DNA from: Yoonia maritima
Lineage (GTDB): Bacteria > Pseudomonadota > Alphaproteobacteria > Rhodobacterales > Rhodobacteraceae
Assembly: GCF_002933395.1 (NCBI RefSeq)
Contig: NZ_PKFN01000009.1
Span: 62,001-126,000 of the forward strand
Length of the DNA stretch: 64,000 bases
Direction: 5' to 3'
Shown: positions 55,759-64,000 of the stretch, one piece after another
How positions within the stretch are numbered: position 1 is the first letter of the stretch
How the letters are laid out: every line of letters starts with the position of its first letter
The notes under the pieces: generated by a model
Database searches by the model: none
Seen by the model: only the letters and a program-made list of their open reading frames with translations
What the model was told of the DNA's origin: nothing
Made by a program: the position numbers and the translations under genes

Positions 55759-57902
55759 GCCCGCCCTCGCAGTCGTAGCGCATTCAGCAATACTGTGATT
55801 GACGAAGCGGACATTGCAATAGCCGCAAGCAATGGGGTCGCAAACCCCATCAGCGCGACCGGAATCGCAACAAGGTTATAGCCTGCTGAAATCGCGAAAT
55901 TCTCGACGATCCGCCGCTTTGCCGCCCGTGCGACCAAGGGCAATTCGATAAGCGCCGTCAGGCTATCGTTTAGCAAGACCACGTCAGACGCGGCGCGTGA
56001 CGCGTCTGCAGCGGTTGCGGGGGAAACAGATGCGTACGCGGCGGCCAGTGCGCCAGTGTCGTTTAACCCGTCGCCGACCATCAACACCTTTGCGCCTGTG
56101 CCAGCAAAGCTTTCGACATAGGCAATCTTGTCGGCTGGTGTGGTGTTTGCTTGCCAGCGCGTGATCCCAAGCGTCTCTGCGATCTTGCCCGTTTCTTCAG
56201 CATCGTCGCCTGATACCAGATGCAGCGAAAGCCCCGCGCTCTGCCACGCTTGGATTAATTCGCGTACGCCCTCGCGCAGTTCTGAACGAAGCGCGATCTT
56301 ATGCGGCGGCTGGTTGCCAATCTGGATATAAGTGCCGGCCTTCGTCCCAAGCCAAGCACCAGACCCAAGCCGAACATCTTGTCCGTTCCAGCGTGCGCTG
56401 ATGCCCTTTCCGGGGTGTTCTTTCTGGTCGCTGATCACGACGGCGGTCACGCCAGCAAGCGAGGCAGCGATCGCTTGGGATATTGGGTGCGTGGCGTTTT
56501 GCGTCATGGCAAGCGCGATGGATTGTGTCTGTTCATCCATCATATCGCTAGCAGCAGCGGGCATGGTCAGTGTCCCGGTTTTGTCGAAGATCACGGTGTC
56601 GACCTCGGCTAACCGTTCTAGGGCTGTACCTTCTTTAACCAACAATCCCGCCCGGAAAAGCCGACCGGCGGCGGTTGTTGATACGGCTGGAACGGCAAGG
56701 CCTAGCGCGCAAGGGCAGGTGATAATCAGAACCGCGACCGCAATATTCAACGAAAGGCGCACATCGCCTGAATAGGCAACCCAACCCAAGAACGCGATAA
56801 AAGCCAGCAGATGAACAACGGGCGCATAGATTGCGGCCGCTCTGTCTGCGATGGCGGTATAGCGGTTTCGGACTGCCTCGGCCTGATCGACCATGGTGAC
56901 CATCTTGCGGAGGGTGGTATCTTCGCCAACGGTGGTCGCACGAATGACCAACGGTCCGGTCATGTTGACCTCGCCTGCGGTGACCGCTGCGTCGGGGCCT
57001 GCTTCTGCTGCGCGGCTTTCACCGGTCAGCAGGGATCGGTCGATTTGGCTGGAACCTTCGATAATCACGCCATCTACCGGAATACGACCGCCGGGCAGGA
57101 CTTGGATATGGTCGCCAATGGACAGGTCCGCAAAGTCGATCATTTCGCGTGTATCGCCACGCAGCCGCATGACGCGCGGCACCTCAAGCGCTGAAAGCTG
57201 TGCAGCAGCGGATGCTGCGGCTTTGCGACTGCGGTGATCCAGATAACGCCCAATCAATAGAAAGAACGTGAGCGACAATGCTGCGTCAAAATAGGCCTGC
57301 GCGCCGCCGTAAAAGGTTTCAAACAGGGACATGCCAGCGGCCAAAATGATCGCCAGTGAAATCGGAACGTCCATGTTCAGTTTGCGGACGGACAGCGCGC
57401 TCCATGCGTTGTGAAAGAACGGTTGTGCCGCATAGATCAGCGCGGGCAGGGCGATCATGGCGCTGATCATGTGGAACAGATGTTGGGTCGCGCCGACGGC
57501 CCCCGACCAGACCGCCACGGATAGCAACATAACGTTCATCATCGCAAAGCCGGATACCGCAATGCGGGTCATCAGCCCCCGACCATATGTGTCAGTGTCG
57601 GCCCCAAGCAGTGAGGTGTCCAAAAGACGCGCCTCAAATCCCGCTAATTCCAAAGTGTCGATTAACTGTTCTGGCGCGATCGGCCGATCCAACCCTACCG
57701 TCACCCGTTTCATCGACAGGTTTACGCGGGCATTCGCGACGCCGTTCACGCCGCGCAGCGCACGTTCGACGCCATTAATGCAGGCCACGCAATGGATGGC
57801 AGGCAACGACAAAATGATCTGGCTATTGCCGTTAGAGGCCGCCTTTTCAAGCGTGCCTTCAGGCATGCCAATACATGCCGGACATGCAGCAGCTTGTGTC
57901 AT
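55755..57902 (-). CDS. ccoI: Copper-transporting P1B-type ATPase CcoI/FixI
   Basis: Supplies copper for the CcoN active site. The 715-residue pump has an N-terminal heavy-metal-associated domain (HCVACINGVER), TM helices, the metal site ITCPCALGLA, the phosphorylation site FDKTGTLT and hinge GDGLND. An additional cysteine pair CPACIG occurs at the extreme N-terminus, as in FixI proteins. It overlaps ccoH by ATGA upstream and ccoS downstream. Confidence 0.95.
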   Translation of the reverse strand: MTQAAACPACIGMPEGTLEKAASNGNSQIILSLPAIHCVACINGVERALRGVNGVANARVNLSMKRVTVGLDRPIAPEQLIDTLELAGFEARLLDTSLLGADTDTYGRGLMTRIAVSGFAMMNVMLLSVAVWSGAVGATQHLFHMISAMIALPALIYAAQPFFHNAWSALSVRKLNMDVPISLAIILAAGMSLFETFYGGAQAYFDAALSLTFFLLIGRYLDHRSRKAAASAAAQLSALEVPRVMRLRGDTREMIDFADLSIGDHIQVLPGGRIPVDGVIIEGSSQIDRSLLTGESRAAEAGPDAAVTAGEVNMTGPLVIRATTVGEDTTLRKMVTMVDQAEAVRNRYTAIADRAAAIYAPVVHLLAFIAFLGWVAYSGDVRLSLNIAVAVLIITCPCALGLAVPAVSTTAAGRLFRAGLLVKEGTALERLAEVDTVIFDKTGTLTMPAAASDMMDEQTQSIALAMTQNATHPISQAIAASLAGVTAVVISDQKEHPGKGISARWNGQDVRLGSGAWLGTKAGTYIQIGNQPPHKIALRSELREGVRELIQAWQSAGLSLHLVSGDDAEETGKIAETLGITRWQANTTPADKIAYVESFAGTGAKVLMVGDGLNDTGALAAAYASVSPATAADASRAASDVVLLNDSLTALIELPLVARAAKRRIVENFAISAGYNLVAIPVALMGFATPLLAAIAMSASSITVLLNALRLRGRA

Positions 57903-58351
57903 TGCGCAGTCAACTGAATGCGACGACGAAAGACTGTGCCGTCGTCGGCCTCAAGCACCAAACGCAAATTCCAATAGCCGGCGCCCGCATCCACATTTGC
58001 GTGCATTATGCCGTTCTTAATTGTGAAGTCAGGTGTCATGTCTTGGGCAACGTTGGTTGCGCGACCCAATGTGACACTGACGACCTTTGGCGTGATCGAC
58101 GTGCCATTCGCATCGGTGACGGATAGCGTCAGTTCCGTATGGGTCAGATGTGTCTCTAAGGTCCAGCCGAGTGCGTCTTGGGCCGCGCGATCAGCATCAA
58201 AAGACTGGCTGGCGACATAGGAATTGCGCGTTTCCAAGCCGGGGAAAGTTTGCACCGCCTTATAGGCCAGTGTGAGGTTCACGCTGATGATCGTCCCAAA
58301 GGCGACAACCATAATCCCAAGCATATGCCATCCGGTAAATTCGCGGGTCAT
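57899..58351 (-). CDS. ccoH: cbb3 oxidase assembly protein CcoH/FixH
   Basis: A 150-residue protein with one N-terminal TM segment (GIMVVAFGTIISVNLTLAY) and a periplasmic domain, including GAGYWNLRLVLEADDG, typical of FixH. It is needed for oxidase assembly. ATGA overlaps join it to ccoG and ccoI. Confidence 0.92.
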   Translation of the reverse strand: MTREFTGWHMLGIMVVAFGTIISVNLTLAYKAVQTFPGLETRNSYVASQSFDADRAAQDALGWTLETHLTHTELTLSVTDANGTSITPKVVSVTLGRATNVAQDMTPDFTIKNGIMHANVDAGAGYWNLRLVLEADDGTVFRRRIQLTAQ

Positions 58352-59763
58352 TGTGCAGCCCTTCCGTTAAAAATTGTGTCCTTATGGGCGCGTTCGCCCG
58401 ACGTAAGATCTTCGACCCAGAAACGCAGATCCGTCCGGTCTGCAGTCGCAGGGGCATCGCCCGACCGGGCCGATACGTAGACGCGTTGCAACATTGTCTC
58501 GTTCGCAGGGACGGTGATGCTGCGTTCTACGGTACCTTCAAGCTCAATCCGCAGGATTTCGTCTGATGTGAGCGAGAGATGGAATTCACGATCTTCACCG
58601 TTCTTATTCAACAGGCGAATATCGTAGATGTTCCGAATTGTGCCATCTGACAGGGTTACGAATGTTGGGTTTCGTACAGGCGATACAGTCATTTCGATAT
58701 CGGCACGAATGAATAATGCAAAGACCAAGCCAAACCCAATCAGCGCCCAAAGCCCGGTGTAGAGCATGGTGCGGAACCGCAGCACATGTTGCCAGATGGG
58801 TTTTGGAGGTTGGCCAGCCGCTTCGGCTTCTTGGTCAGATAGCGCTAAGTAATCAATCAGCCCGCGCGGCTTGCCGATCTTGGCCATGATGTCGTCACAG
58901 GCGTCGATGCAAAGGGCGCAGGTGATGCACTCCATCTGCTGACCATCGCGGATGTCGATACCTGCGGGGCAAACGTTGACGCAGGCCATGCAGTCGATGC
59001 AATCGCCAGTCGTGTTGTCGTGCTTTTTACCGCGTGGTTCGCCGCGCCAATCGCGGTAGGCGACGGTTAGCGTTTCGGGGTCCATCATTGCGGCCTGAAT
59101 GCGGGGCCACGGGCACATGTAGTTACAGACCTGTTCGCGCATGAACCCGCCAAAAACAAATGTCGTTGCGGTCAAAACGGCGATTGTTGCCCACGCGATT
59201 GATGGAGCTTGAAAGGTCACGAGGTCACGGGCCAGTGTCGGCGCGTCCGCGAAATAGAACACCCAAGCACCACCTGTGGCCAACGCAATAACAAGCCAGA
59301 CTGCCCACTTTGTCACGCGCAGCCGCCATTTGCGAAAATCCCACTTGGCCTTCCATAGGCGCACACGCGCGTTGCGGTCACCTTCGATCCAGCGTTCGAC
59401 AAGAATGAATAGGTCAGTCCAAACCGTTTGGGGGCAGGTATAGCCACACCAAACCCTGCCAAGCGCGGACGTGAATAGAAACAGGCCCAAGCCTGCCATG
59501 ATCAAAAGGCCTGCGACAAAGTAGAATTCATGCGGCCAGATTTCGATCCAGAAAAAATAGAACCGGCGGTGCGCCATGTCGATCAATACTGCCTGATCCG
59601 GCAGATTGGGGCCGCGGTCCCATTTGATCCACGGCGTCAGATAGTAAATACCAAGCGTCAAGGCCATCACCCACCACTTAAGGTTCCGGTAATACCCTTT
59701 GACGCGGCGCGGAAATATTGGTTCACGCGCGGCATAAAGCGATTGTGGCTCGGTAGATGACAT
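58348..59763 (-). CDS. ccoG: cbb3 oxidase accessory ferredoxin-like protein CcoG/FixG
   Basis: A 471-residue membrane protein, thought to reduce copper during assembly. It contains several TM segments and two [4Fe-4S] motifs, CIDCMACVNVCP and CITCALCIDAC, preceded by QVCNYMCPWPRIQ. The C-terminal periplasmic domain has an Ig-like fold. The ATG at 59763 (MSSTEPQSLY) is preferred over one 11 codons upstream. First gene of the operon, under a perfect FNR box. Confidence 0.95.
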   Translation of the reverse strand: MSSTEPQSLYAAREPIFPRRVKGYYRNLKWWVMALTLGIYYLTPWIKWDRGPNLPDQAVLIDMAHRRFYFFWIEIWPHEFYFVAGLLIMAGLGLFLFTSALGRVWCGYTCPQTVWTDLFILVERWIEGDRNARVRLWKAKWDFRKWRLRVTKWAVWLVIALATGGAWVFYFADAPTLARDLVTFQAPSIAWATIAVLTATTFVFGGFMREQVCNYMCPWPRIQAAMMDPETLTVAYRDWRGEPRGKKHDNTTGDCIDCMACVNVCPAGIDIRDGQQMECITCALCIDACDDIMAKIGKPRGLIDYLALSDQEAEAAGQPPKPIWQHVLRFRTMLYTGLWALIGFGLVFALFIRADIEMTVSPVRNPTFVTLSDGTIRNIYDIRLLNKNGEDREFHLSLTSDEILRIELEGTVERSITVPANETMLQRVYVSARSGDAPATADRTDLRFWVEDLTSGERAHKDTIFNGRAAQ

Positions 59764-59828
59764 AAGATGACCTAGCGGTTTTAGTTCTGCTCGCATCGTC
59801 CCTTTTAAGTGGGTAACCGCATAGGTCT

Positions 59829-59842
59829 TTGATGTGGATCAA
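59829..59842. promoter_or_regulatory. FNR box upstream of ccoGHIS
   Basis: TTGATGTGGATCAA is a perfect match to TTGAT-N4-ATCAA. It lies 66 bp before the ccoG start, consistent with an activator site near -41 of a short leader. It may also affect the divergent MFS gene. Confidence 0.88.
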
Positions 59843-59907
59843 TAGTCGTGTTGCCATGCCTGTGGCGCGCTGTCGCACAAGCGATCTGCGATCTTAGGGT
59901 ATCGCCA

Positions 59908-61167
59908 ATGTCAAAAAACGGGCGTAATGCTTTAGCCATGCAAATAATTCGCCTTGAAGATACTCATAATTTACCGTTCTGGCGTCGGCCTGCGGCCCTT
60001 TTATTCCTCATGGCTATGGCCATGCCCGTCGCGTTTTCGACGTGGTCGGCGTTGTTAAATAACTTTGTTATCGATGTCGCTAACTTTGACGGCAGCGACA
60101 TCGGCTGGCTGCACACAGTGCGCGAAATTCCGGGTTTCTTTGCTATTGGTGTGATTGCGATCATCATGTTCATGCGTGAACAGGTGTTGGGTATGGTCGC
60201 GCTTGTGATGCTTGGCGTGGCTACGGGGCTTACGGCGCAGTTTCCAACAATGGGCGGAATTCTGACGCTGACGATGCTGTCGTCGATCGGTTTTCACTAT
60301 TACGAGACAGTGAACCAATCGCTACAGCTACAGTGGATCGACAAAAAGAAGGCCCCGCAAACGATTGGCTGGCTCATGGCTGCTGGGTCAGGTGCAACGC
60401 TTATTGCTTATATCCTGATCGTGATGACGTGGCGGACCTATGACCTTAGCTATAATTTCGTCTATATGGCGTCTGGCGGGTTCACGGCCGTTGTAGCCCT
60501 GTTTTGTCTATTCGCCTATCCGCAGTTCGAGGCACCACACCCGCAGTTAAAAACCTTTGTTCTGCGCAAGCGGTACTGGCTGTATTATGCGATGCAATTC
60601 ATGGCAGGTGCGCGACGCCAAATCTTTGTGGTGTTCGCAGGCTTTATGATGGTCGAGAAATTCGGCTTCAAGGTTCATGAAATTACGGCGCTTTACACTA
60701 TTAACCTTGTCGTTAACATTATCGTCGCCCCGTTGATGGGGCGGATCGTGTTTAAGTTCGGTGAACGGCGCGCGTTGTTGTTCGAATACTTTGGCCTGAT
60801 CCTTGTGTTCCTTGCTTACGGCGGATTGTACTTCTTTAGTTGGGGCGTGATTATCGCCTCGGCACTGTACGTCATTGACCACATGCTGTTTGCATTGGCA
60901 CTAGCGCTTAAGACGTATTTTCAGAAAATCGCCGACCCACAAGATATCGCGCCAACCGCTGCTGTTGCGTTTACGATCAACCATATCGCAGCTGTCTTTT
61001 TGCCGGCTGGGCTTGGGTATCTGTGGCTGTTGTCGCCGGCCGCTGTGTTTGTGACCGCGGCCTGTATGGCTGCGACTTCGTTTGGGCTTGCGCTTTTGGT
61101 GCCGCGTCATCCAGGCCCTGGACACGAGACTGTGTTTCAAGGCGCATTACTTGCCCCGGCAGAGTAG
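59908..61167 (+). CDS. MFS transporter
   Basis: A 419-residue membrane protein with about twelve TM helices. The sequences RRPAALLFLMAMAMPVAFSTW (N-terminal TM, starting before it), GSDIGWLHTVREIPGFFA and LALALKTYFQKIADPQDIAPTAAV are visible. It lacks a clear motif A of drug exporters. Start could be ATG 59908 (AGGG 9 nt upstream) or 59938. It is divergent from ccoG with the FNR box between them, so low-oxygen control is possible. Substrate unknown. Confidence 0.75.
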   Translation: MSKNGRNALAMQIIRLEDTHNLPFWRRPAALLFLMAMAMPVAFSTWSALLNNFVIDVANFDGSDIGWLHTVREIPGFFAIGVIAIIMFMREQVLGMVALVMLGVATGLTAQFPTMGGILTLTMLSSIGFHYYETVNQSLQLQWIDKKKAPQTIGWLMAAGSGATLIAYILIVMTWRTYDLSYNFVYMASGGFTAVVALFCLFAYPQFEAPHPQLKTFVLRKRYWLYYAMQFMAGARRQIFVVFAGFMMVEKFGFKVHEITALYTINLVVNIIVAPLMGRIVFKFGERRALLFEYFGLILVFLAYGGLYFFSWGVIIASALYVIDHMLFALALALKTYFQKIADPQDIAPTAAVAFTINHIAAVFLPAGLGYLWLLSPAAVFVTAACMAATSFGLALLVPRHPGPGHETVFQGALLAPAE

Positions 61168-61218
61168 AATAACCTTCCGGACACTCTATATCTGACAGAA
61201 TAGAAGAGGAGACTGATC

Positions 61219-61869
61219 ATGTTCTTCATGAACCGCGATAAATCCGACATGGTGGCGCAAGACGCAGCATTGCCCGGGCGTGATACGCCGATGCCCGTGG
61301 TCGAACCGCATTTTGTCTTTGGAACCCAGCTAATGGCGACCGCGCCTGCTGGTATGGGCGTGGCGATGTTTGGCATGGGGTGCTTTTGGGGTGTTGAACG
61401 TATTTTCTGGCAGCTGGACGGTATCGTTTCCACGATGGTTGGATACGCTGGCGGTTACACCCCAAACCCGACTTATGAAGAAGTCTGCACAGGCAAGACG
61501 GGCCACAACGAAGTCGTGCGTATCGTCTTTGACCCGAGCGTGATTTCTTATGATCAATTGCTGCAGGTGTTTTGGGAAAACCACGATCCAACCCAAGGCA
61601 TGCGCCAAGGCAATGATGCAGGGACCCAGTATCGGTCGGGCATCTATACAGTGACGCCCGAAGAAAAAGCAGCTGCAGAAGCATCAAGGGTCGCGTTCAC
61701 GCCGCGCCTTGCACAAGCGGGCTATGGCGCCATCACGACCGAGATTATGGATGCGCCCGTGTTCTACTTTGCTGAAGGCTATCATCAGCAGTACCTTGCC
61801 AAGAACCCAGACGGGTATTGCGGCATTGGCGGAACCGGTGTGACTTGTCCGATTGGTGTCGTCGCATAA
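61219..61869 (+). CDS. msrA: Peptide methionine (S)-S-oxide reductase
   Basis: Repairs oxidised methionine using thioredoxin. The 216-residue protein has the catalytic GCFWG (C55), [25 protein letters not shown] and [21 protein letters not shown]-terminal resolving cysteine is in [22 protein letters not shown] upstream supports the start at 61219. The 45 or so residues before the core are typical of the longer form. Confidence 0.94.
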   Translation: MFFMNRDKSDMVAQDAALPGRDTPMPVVEPHFVFGTQLMATAPAGMGVAMFGMGCFWGVERIFWQLDGIVSTMVGYAGGYTPNPTYEEVCTGKTGHNEVVRIVFDPSVISYDQLLQVFWENHDPTQGMRQGNDAGTQYRSGIYTVTPEEKAAAEASRVAFTPRLAQAGYGAITTEIMDAPVFYFAEGYHQQYLAKNPDGYCGIGGTGVTCPIGVVA

Positions 61870-61933
61870 AGCGTTCGCTTGACGTGGATGAAGGTAGCGC
61901 CTAACTCGAAGCAAATTTTAAAGGGCGATGGCG

Positions 61934-62812
61934 ATGACCTCATTCACGGCTTTGACGACAATCATGGGCGAAGACGCCGCCTACGCGCTTTCCGAAGCTT
62001 TGGAAGACTTGTTTCCAGAGCCGACAGGCGTCGGCGTTTTTGAGATCGAAGACGGTTCCGGGCTGTGGGAGGTCGCAGCCTATTTTGTCGAAGAGCCTGA
62101 CGCGGGCGCACTGGCAGTTTATTCCGCACTTCATAAATCTAAGCCATTTAACATCTCTGAAATCCCGGATCAGGATTGGGTGTCCAAAGTTCAGCGCGAA
62201 CTTGCCCCGGTCGAGGCTGGGCGGTTCTTTGTTTACGGCAGCCATGACGCCGACAAAGTGCCTCAGGGAAAGATTCCGTTGCTGATTGATGCGGCGATGG
62301 CCTTTGGCACTGGGCACCACGGAACGACGCTTGGCTGCTTGCGCGCGTTTGATGCTTTGTTCACATCGGGCTTCACAACTGGCCGCGTCGCTGACATCGG
62401 ATGCGGCACAGCCGTTTTGGCAATGGCTGCCGCCAAAGTGCTGCCCGATCTCATACTGGCCAGCGATATTGACCCGGTAGCGGTTGAGGTTGCGGCTGCG
62501 AACGTGACAGCAAACGGTCTTGAGGGTCGCGTAAATTGTGTTGTCGCTGCTGGGTTCGATGCACCTGATCTGGCGGCGTCAGCGCCTTACGATCTGATTT
62601 TCGCCAACATTTTAAAGGGGCCTCTTATCGGGCTCGCCCCTGCGATGGGCAAGAGTGTTGCAACTGGAGGGCAAGTGATTCTGTCGGGGATTTTAAATGA
62701 GCAGGCCGATGAGGTGATTGCTGTTTATCTCGATAATGGGTTCAATCTATCCAAAAGAGATGTTATTGTTGACTGGACGACGCTAACAATGAGCAAGAAA
62801 GCACCACTTTAA
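61934..62812 (+). CDS. prmA: Ribosomal protein L11 methyltransferase
   Basis: SAM-dependent enzyme that methylates L11. The 292-residue protein has an N-terminal substrate-recognition domain (residues about 1-90) and a Rossmann domain with AFGTGHHGTTLGCL, VADIGCGTAVLAMAAA and IFANILKGPL (N-I-L in the motif IV position). The start at 61934 is chosen because AAAGGG lies 8 nt upstream; 61928 is too close. Confidence 0.92.
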   Translation: MTSFTALTTIMGEDAAYALSEALEDLFPEPTGVGVFEIEDGSGLWEVAAYFVEEPDAGALAVYSALHKSKPFNISEIPDQDWVSKVQRELAPVEAGRFFVYGSHDADKVPQGKIPLLIDAAMAFGTGHHGTTLGCLRAFDALFTSGFTTGRVADIGCGTAVLAMAAAKVLPDLILASDIDPVAVEVAAANVTANGLEGRVNCVVAAGFDAPDLAASAPYDLIFANILKGPLIGLAPAMGKSVATGGQVILSGILNEQADEVIAVYLDNGFNLSKRDVIVDWTTLTMSKKAPL

Positions 62813-62913
62813 CCCTTTGGTAACTCATTTATTGCGAAACGCCTTGTTTCCGCTTTGATTGACGAAGAAGTTGTTCGGAATTTATCTGAGCATTTTATTT
62901 CGGGAGTGTTGAT

Positions 62914-63258
62914 ATGGCACAAGCTAATGTCCCATTCGATAAGCGTCTTAAGCGTATCGTGCGCCGGCATGATCGTATGTCGCATGGTGTTGTTAAGACT
63001 GTCACCGCAGATGGTTTGATTGTCGCGCGGCCACGTGCGTATCGCCCGCGGTTCCCATTAAAAGGGATTCTTGCGCTCGTCGTGACGGGATTTGTTTTCA
63101 AAGGCTTTCTATTCGCGTCTTTGGGTGACCAAGCCTACCAAGAACGCGTTTCGGTACTCAGCGCGGGTAGCGTGATGGAACAAGCTGGTGCATGGGTCAT
63201 GCAGCCTGATGTTGCGACAATATATATTGCTGATAAAGTTAAAACTATCATGCCATAA
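62914..63258 (+). CDS. Hypothetical membrane-anchored protein
   Basis: I recognise no named domain. The 114-residue protein has a basic N-terminus (KRLKRIVRRHDRM), a single TM helix at about residues 48-68 (LKGILALVVTGFVFKGFLFA), and a short C-terminal domain likely in the periplasm. Homologues appear common in Rhodobacteraceae from memory. GGGAG precedes the ATG. Function unknown. Confidence 0.6.
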   Translation: MAQANVPFDKRLKRIVRRHDRMSHGVVKTVTADGLIVARPRAYRPRFPLKGILALVVTGFVFKGFLFASLGDQAYQERVSVLSAGSVMEQAGAWVMQPDVATIYIADKVKTIMP

Positions 63259-63282
63259 AGGCATTTCCAATTCATGAAAACG

Positions 63283-63315
63283 AAAAGGCCGCGCCGAAAT
63301 ATGGCGCGGCCTTTC
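63283..63315. terminator. Bidirectional terminator
   Basis: AAAGGCCGCGCC and GGCGCGGCCTTT form a 12-bp stem with a 7-nt loop between convergent genes. Confidence 0.85.
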
Positions 63316-63345
63316 GCATTTGTGAGTGGCGGTGGTCGTTCCGAG

Positions 63346-63549
63346 TTACTTGCGTGCGGCAACAGCATTGATATCGCCAAACGTCAGGCCGATATCTTCG
63401 AGTTCGCGTGCTGAAAGACGTGACAGCGCTTTGCGAGTGATGCGCGCATCGTTCCACTGCGCGATGCTTTGCAAAGATTGATGACAGAAAGAAGCGACGC
63501 GACCGGCAAGGATGCTGGATGCCGCAAGGTTTGTGTTTACGTTGGCCAT
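63346..63549 (-). CDS. DUF1127 (YjiS-like) protein
   Basis: A 67-residue protein. The C-terminal motif LSRLSARELEDIGLTFGDI matches DUF1127, a small basic domain that binds RNA in some alphaproteobacteria. The start at 63549 (MANVNTN) has AAGGAA 8 nt upstream; a longer frame from 63603 is less likely. Monocistronic and convergent with the membrane-protein gene. Confidence 0.85.
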   Translation of the reverse strand: MANVNTNLAASSILAGRVASFCHQSLQSIAQWNDARITRKALSRLSARELEDIGLTFGDINAVAARK

Positions 63550-63603
63550 TGGCTCATTCCTTAGACGGGTTCTGCGAGGCAGAGTTAACTTGATGAGCGG
63601 CAT

Positions 63604-63857
63604 CTAGGGTGCTTTTAGTATACGAGCTAGTGTCTTTTTTGCATAGCTCATATGAGTTTTTAGAATGCCTATTATTTAATCATGTGCTTCTGAACGCCCT
63701 GTTTTTTATGGCCCTTTGTAGTAGCCTGATTCCAGTGGATTTTCACGCGTCTATGTCTGGCGCGTTGGGCAGTTTGCATGGCTATCGCAAATCGGGTTGG
63801 TTTATGTTCGCGCTTTGTGCTACCGCATTTTTGACAATAAAATTATTGAGGCGAGCA
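63604..63857. other. Intergenic region before ruvC
   Basis: 254 bp without a convincing gene. An ATG at 63708 is in frame with ruvC for 50 codons with no stop, but encodes nothing RuvC-like. T-rich stretches (e.g. around 63635 and 63700) may hold promoters; none is clear. Confidence 0.4.
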
Positions 63858-64000
63858 ATGCGCGTATTGGGAATCGACCCAGGTCTGCGAAATATGGGGT
63901 GGGGCGTGATCGAAGTGTCTGGTTCGCGCCTGTCACATATCGCCAATGGAATCTGTCATTCAGTCGGGGCTGACCTTGGCGCGCGGCTCTTGTCGCTTCA
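63858..64000 (+). CDS. ruvC: Holliday junction resolvase RuvC (partial)
   Basis: Only the first 47 codons are inside the window. They read [19 protein letters not shown], carrying the first catalytic aspartate (D7) of the RNase-H-like fold, followed by [19 protein letters not shown] just upstream supports the ATG at 63858. RuvC resolves recombination junctions with RuvAB; those genes would lie beyond the window. Confidence 0.93.
   Translation, partial: MRVLGIDPGLRNMGWGVIEVSGSRLSHIANGICHSVGADLGARLLSL

Overview
The window is a gene-dense stretch of an alphaproteobacterial chromosome. It most resembles a marine Rhodobacteraceae of the Roseobacter group with moderate GC. This placement is an inference from gene content: FnrL with a split ccoNOQP/ccoGHIS, a rhizobial-type glpSTPQUV glycerol ABC transporter, a fused sat-cysC, the DUF1150/Hsp20 pair, and CIRCE-controlled groESL. 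No rRNA, tRNA, insertion sequence, prophage or CRISPR array was recognised.

Layout. 1-11 kb: a secreted MORN-repeat protein running off the left edge, glutamine-dependent NAD synthase, a DUF1801 protein, a 14-TM-type MFS exporter, a glutamyl-tRNA synthetase, a gamma-glutamylcyclotransferase-like protein, a YbbA/YbbP-type ABC pair divergent from a TesA-like esterase, and dodecin. 11-13.5 kb: an orphan AT-rich gene and a secreted FG-GAP/UnbV protein. 13.6-16.9 kb: xylFHG xylose importer with a clear promoter and LacI-type operator. 16.9-27.2 kb: a glycerol regulon, glpD-S-T-P-Q-U-V-K, divergent from glpR, with repeated operator-like motifs between them. 27.3-33 kb: purU and a YhaN/YhaO-like (Rad50/Mre11-type) ATPase and nuclease pair. 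33.1-37.2 kb: a GntR regulator divergent from a UxaA-type dehydratase, an SDR and an FAH hydrolase, a likely sugar-acid catabolic cassette.

37.3-44.2 kb: fnrL, a retron-type reverse transcriptase preceded by a structured non-coding segment, a universal stress protein, and ccoNOQP (cbb3 oxidase) with an FNR box in its upstream region. 44.4-53.3 kb: a small lipoprotein, Lrp regulator, trxB, sat-cysC, DUF1150 and Hsp20 (with a sigma32-like promoter), DUF465, purEK, a lipase-like hydrolase, a DMT permease and a GNAT. 53.4-55.5 kb: groESL with a sigma70-like promoter and CIRCE. 55.6-59.8 kb: ccoGHIS, the cbb3 assembly genes, with a perfect FNR box. 59.9-64 kb: an MFS protein, msrA, prmA, a small membrane protein, a DUF1127 protein, and the 5' end of ruvC.

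How it fits together: FnrL and its two candidate targets (ccoNOQP and ccoGHIS) form a low-oxygen respiration module within 22 kb. Xylose and glycerol uptake modules sit back to back and share a bidirectional terminator. The most unusual element is the reverse transcriptase at 38364-39599. About 130 nt just upstream can fold with complementary ends around internal hairpins, which is the layout of a retron msr-msd. No separate effector gene accompanies it.
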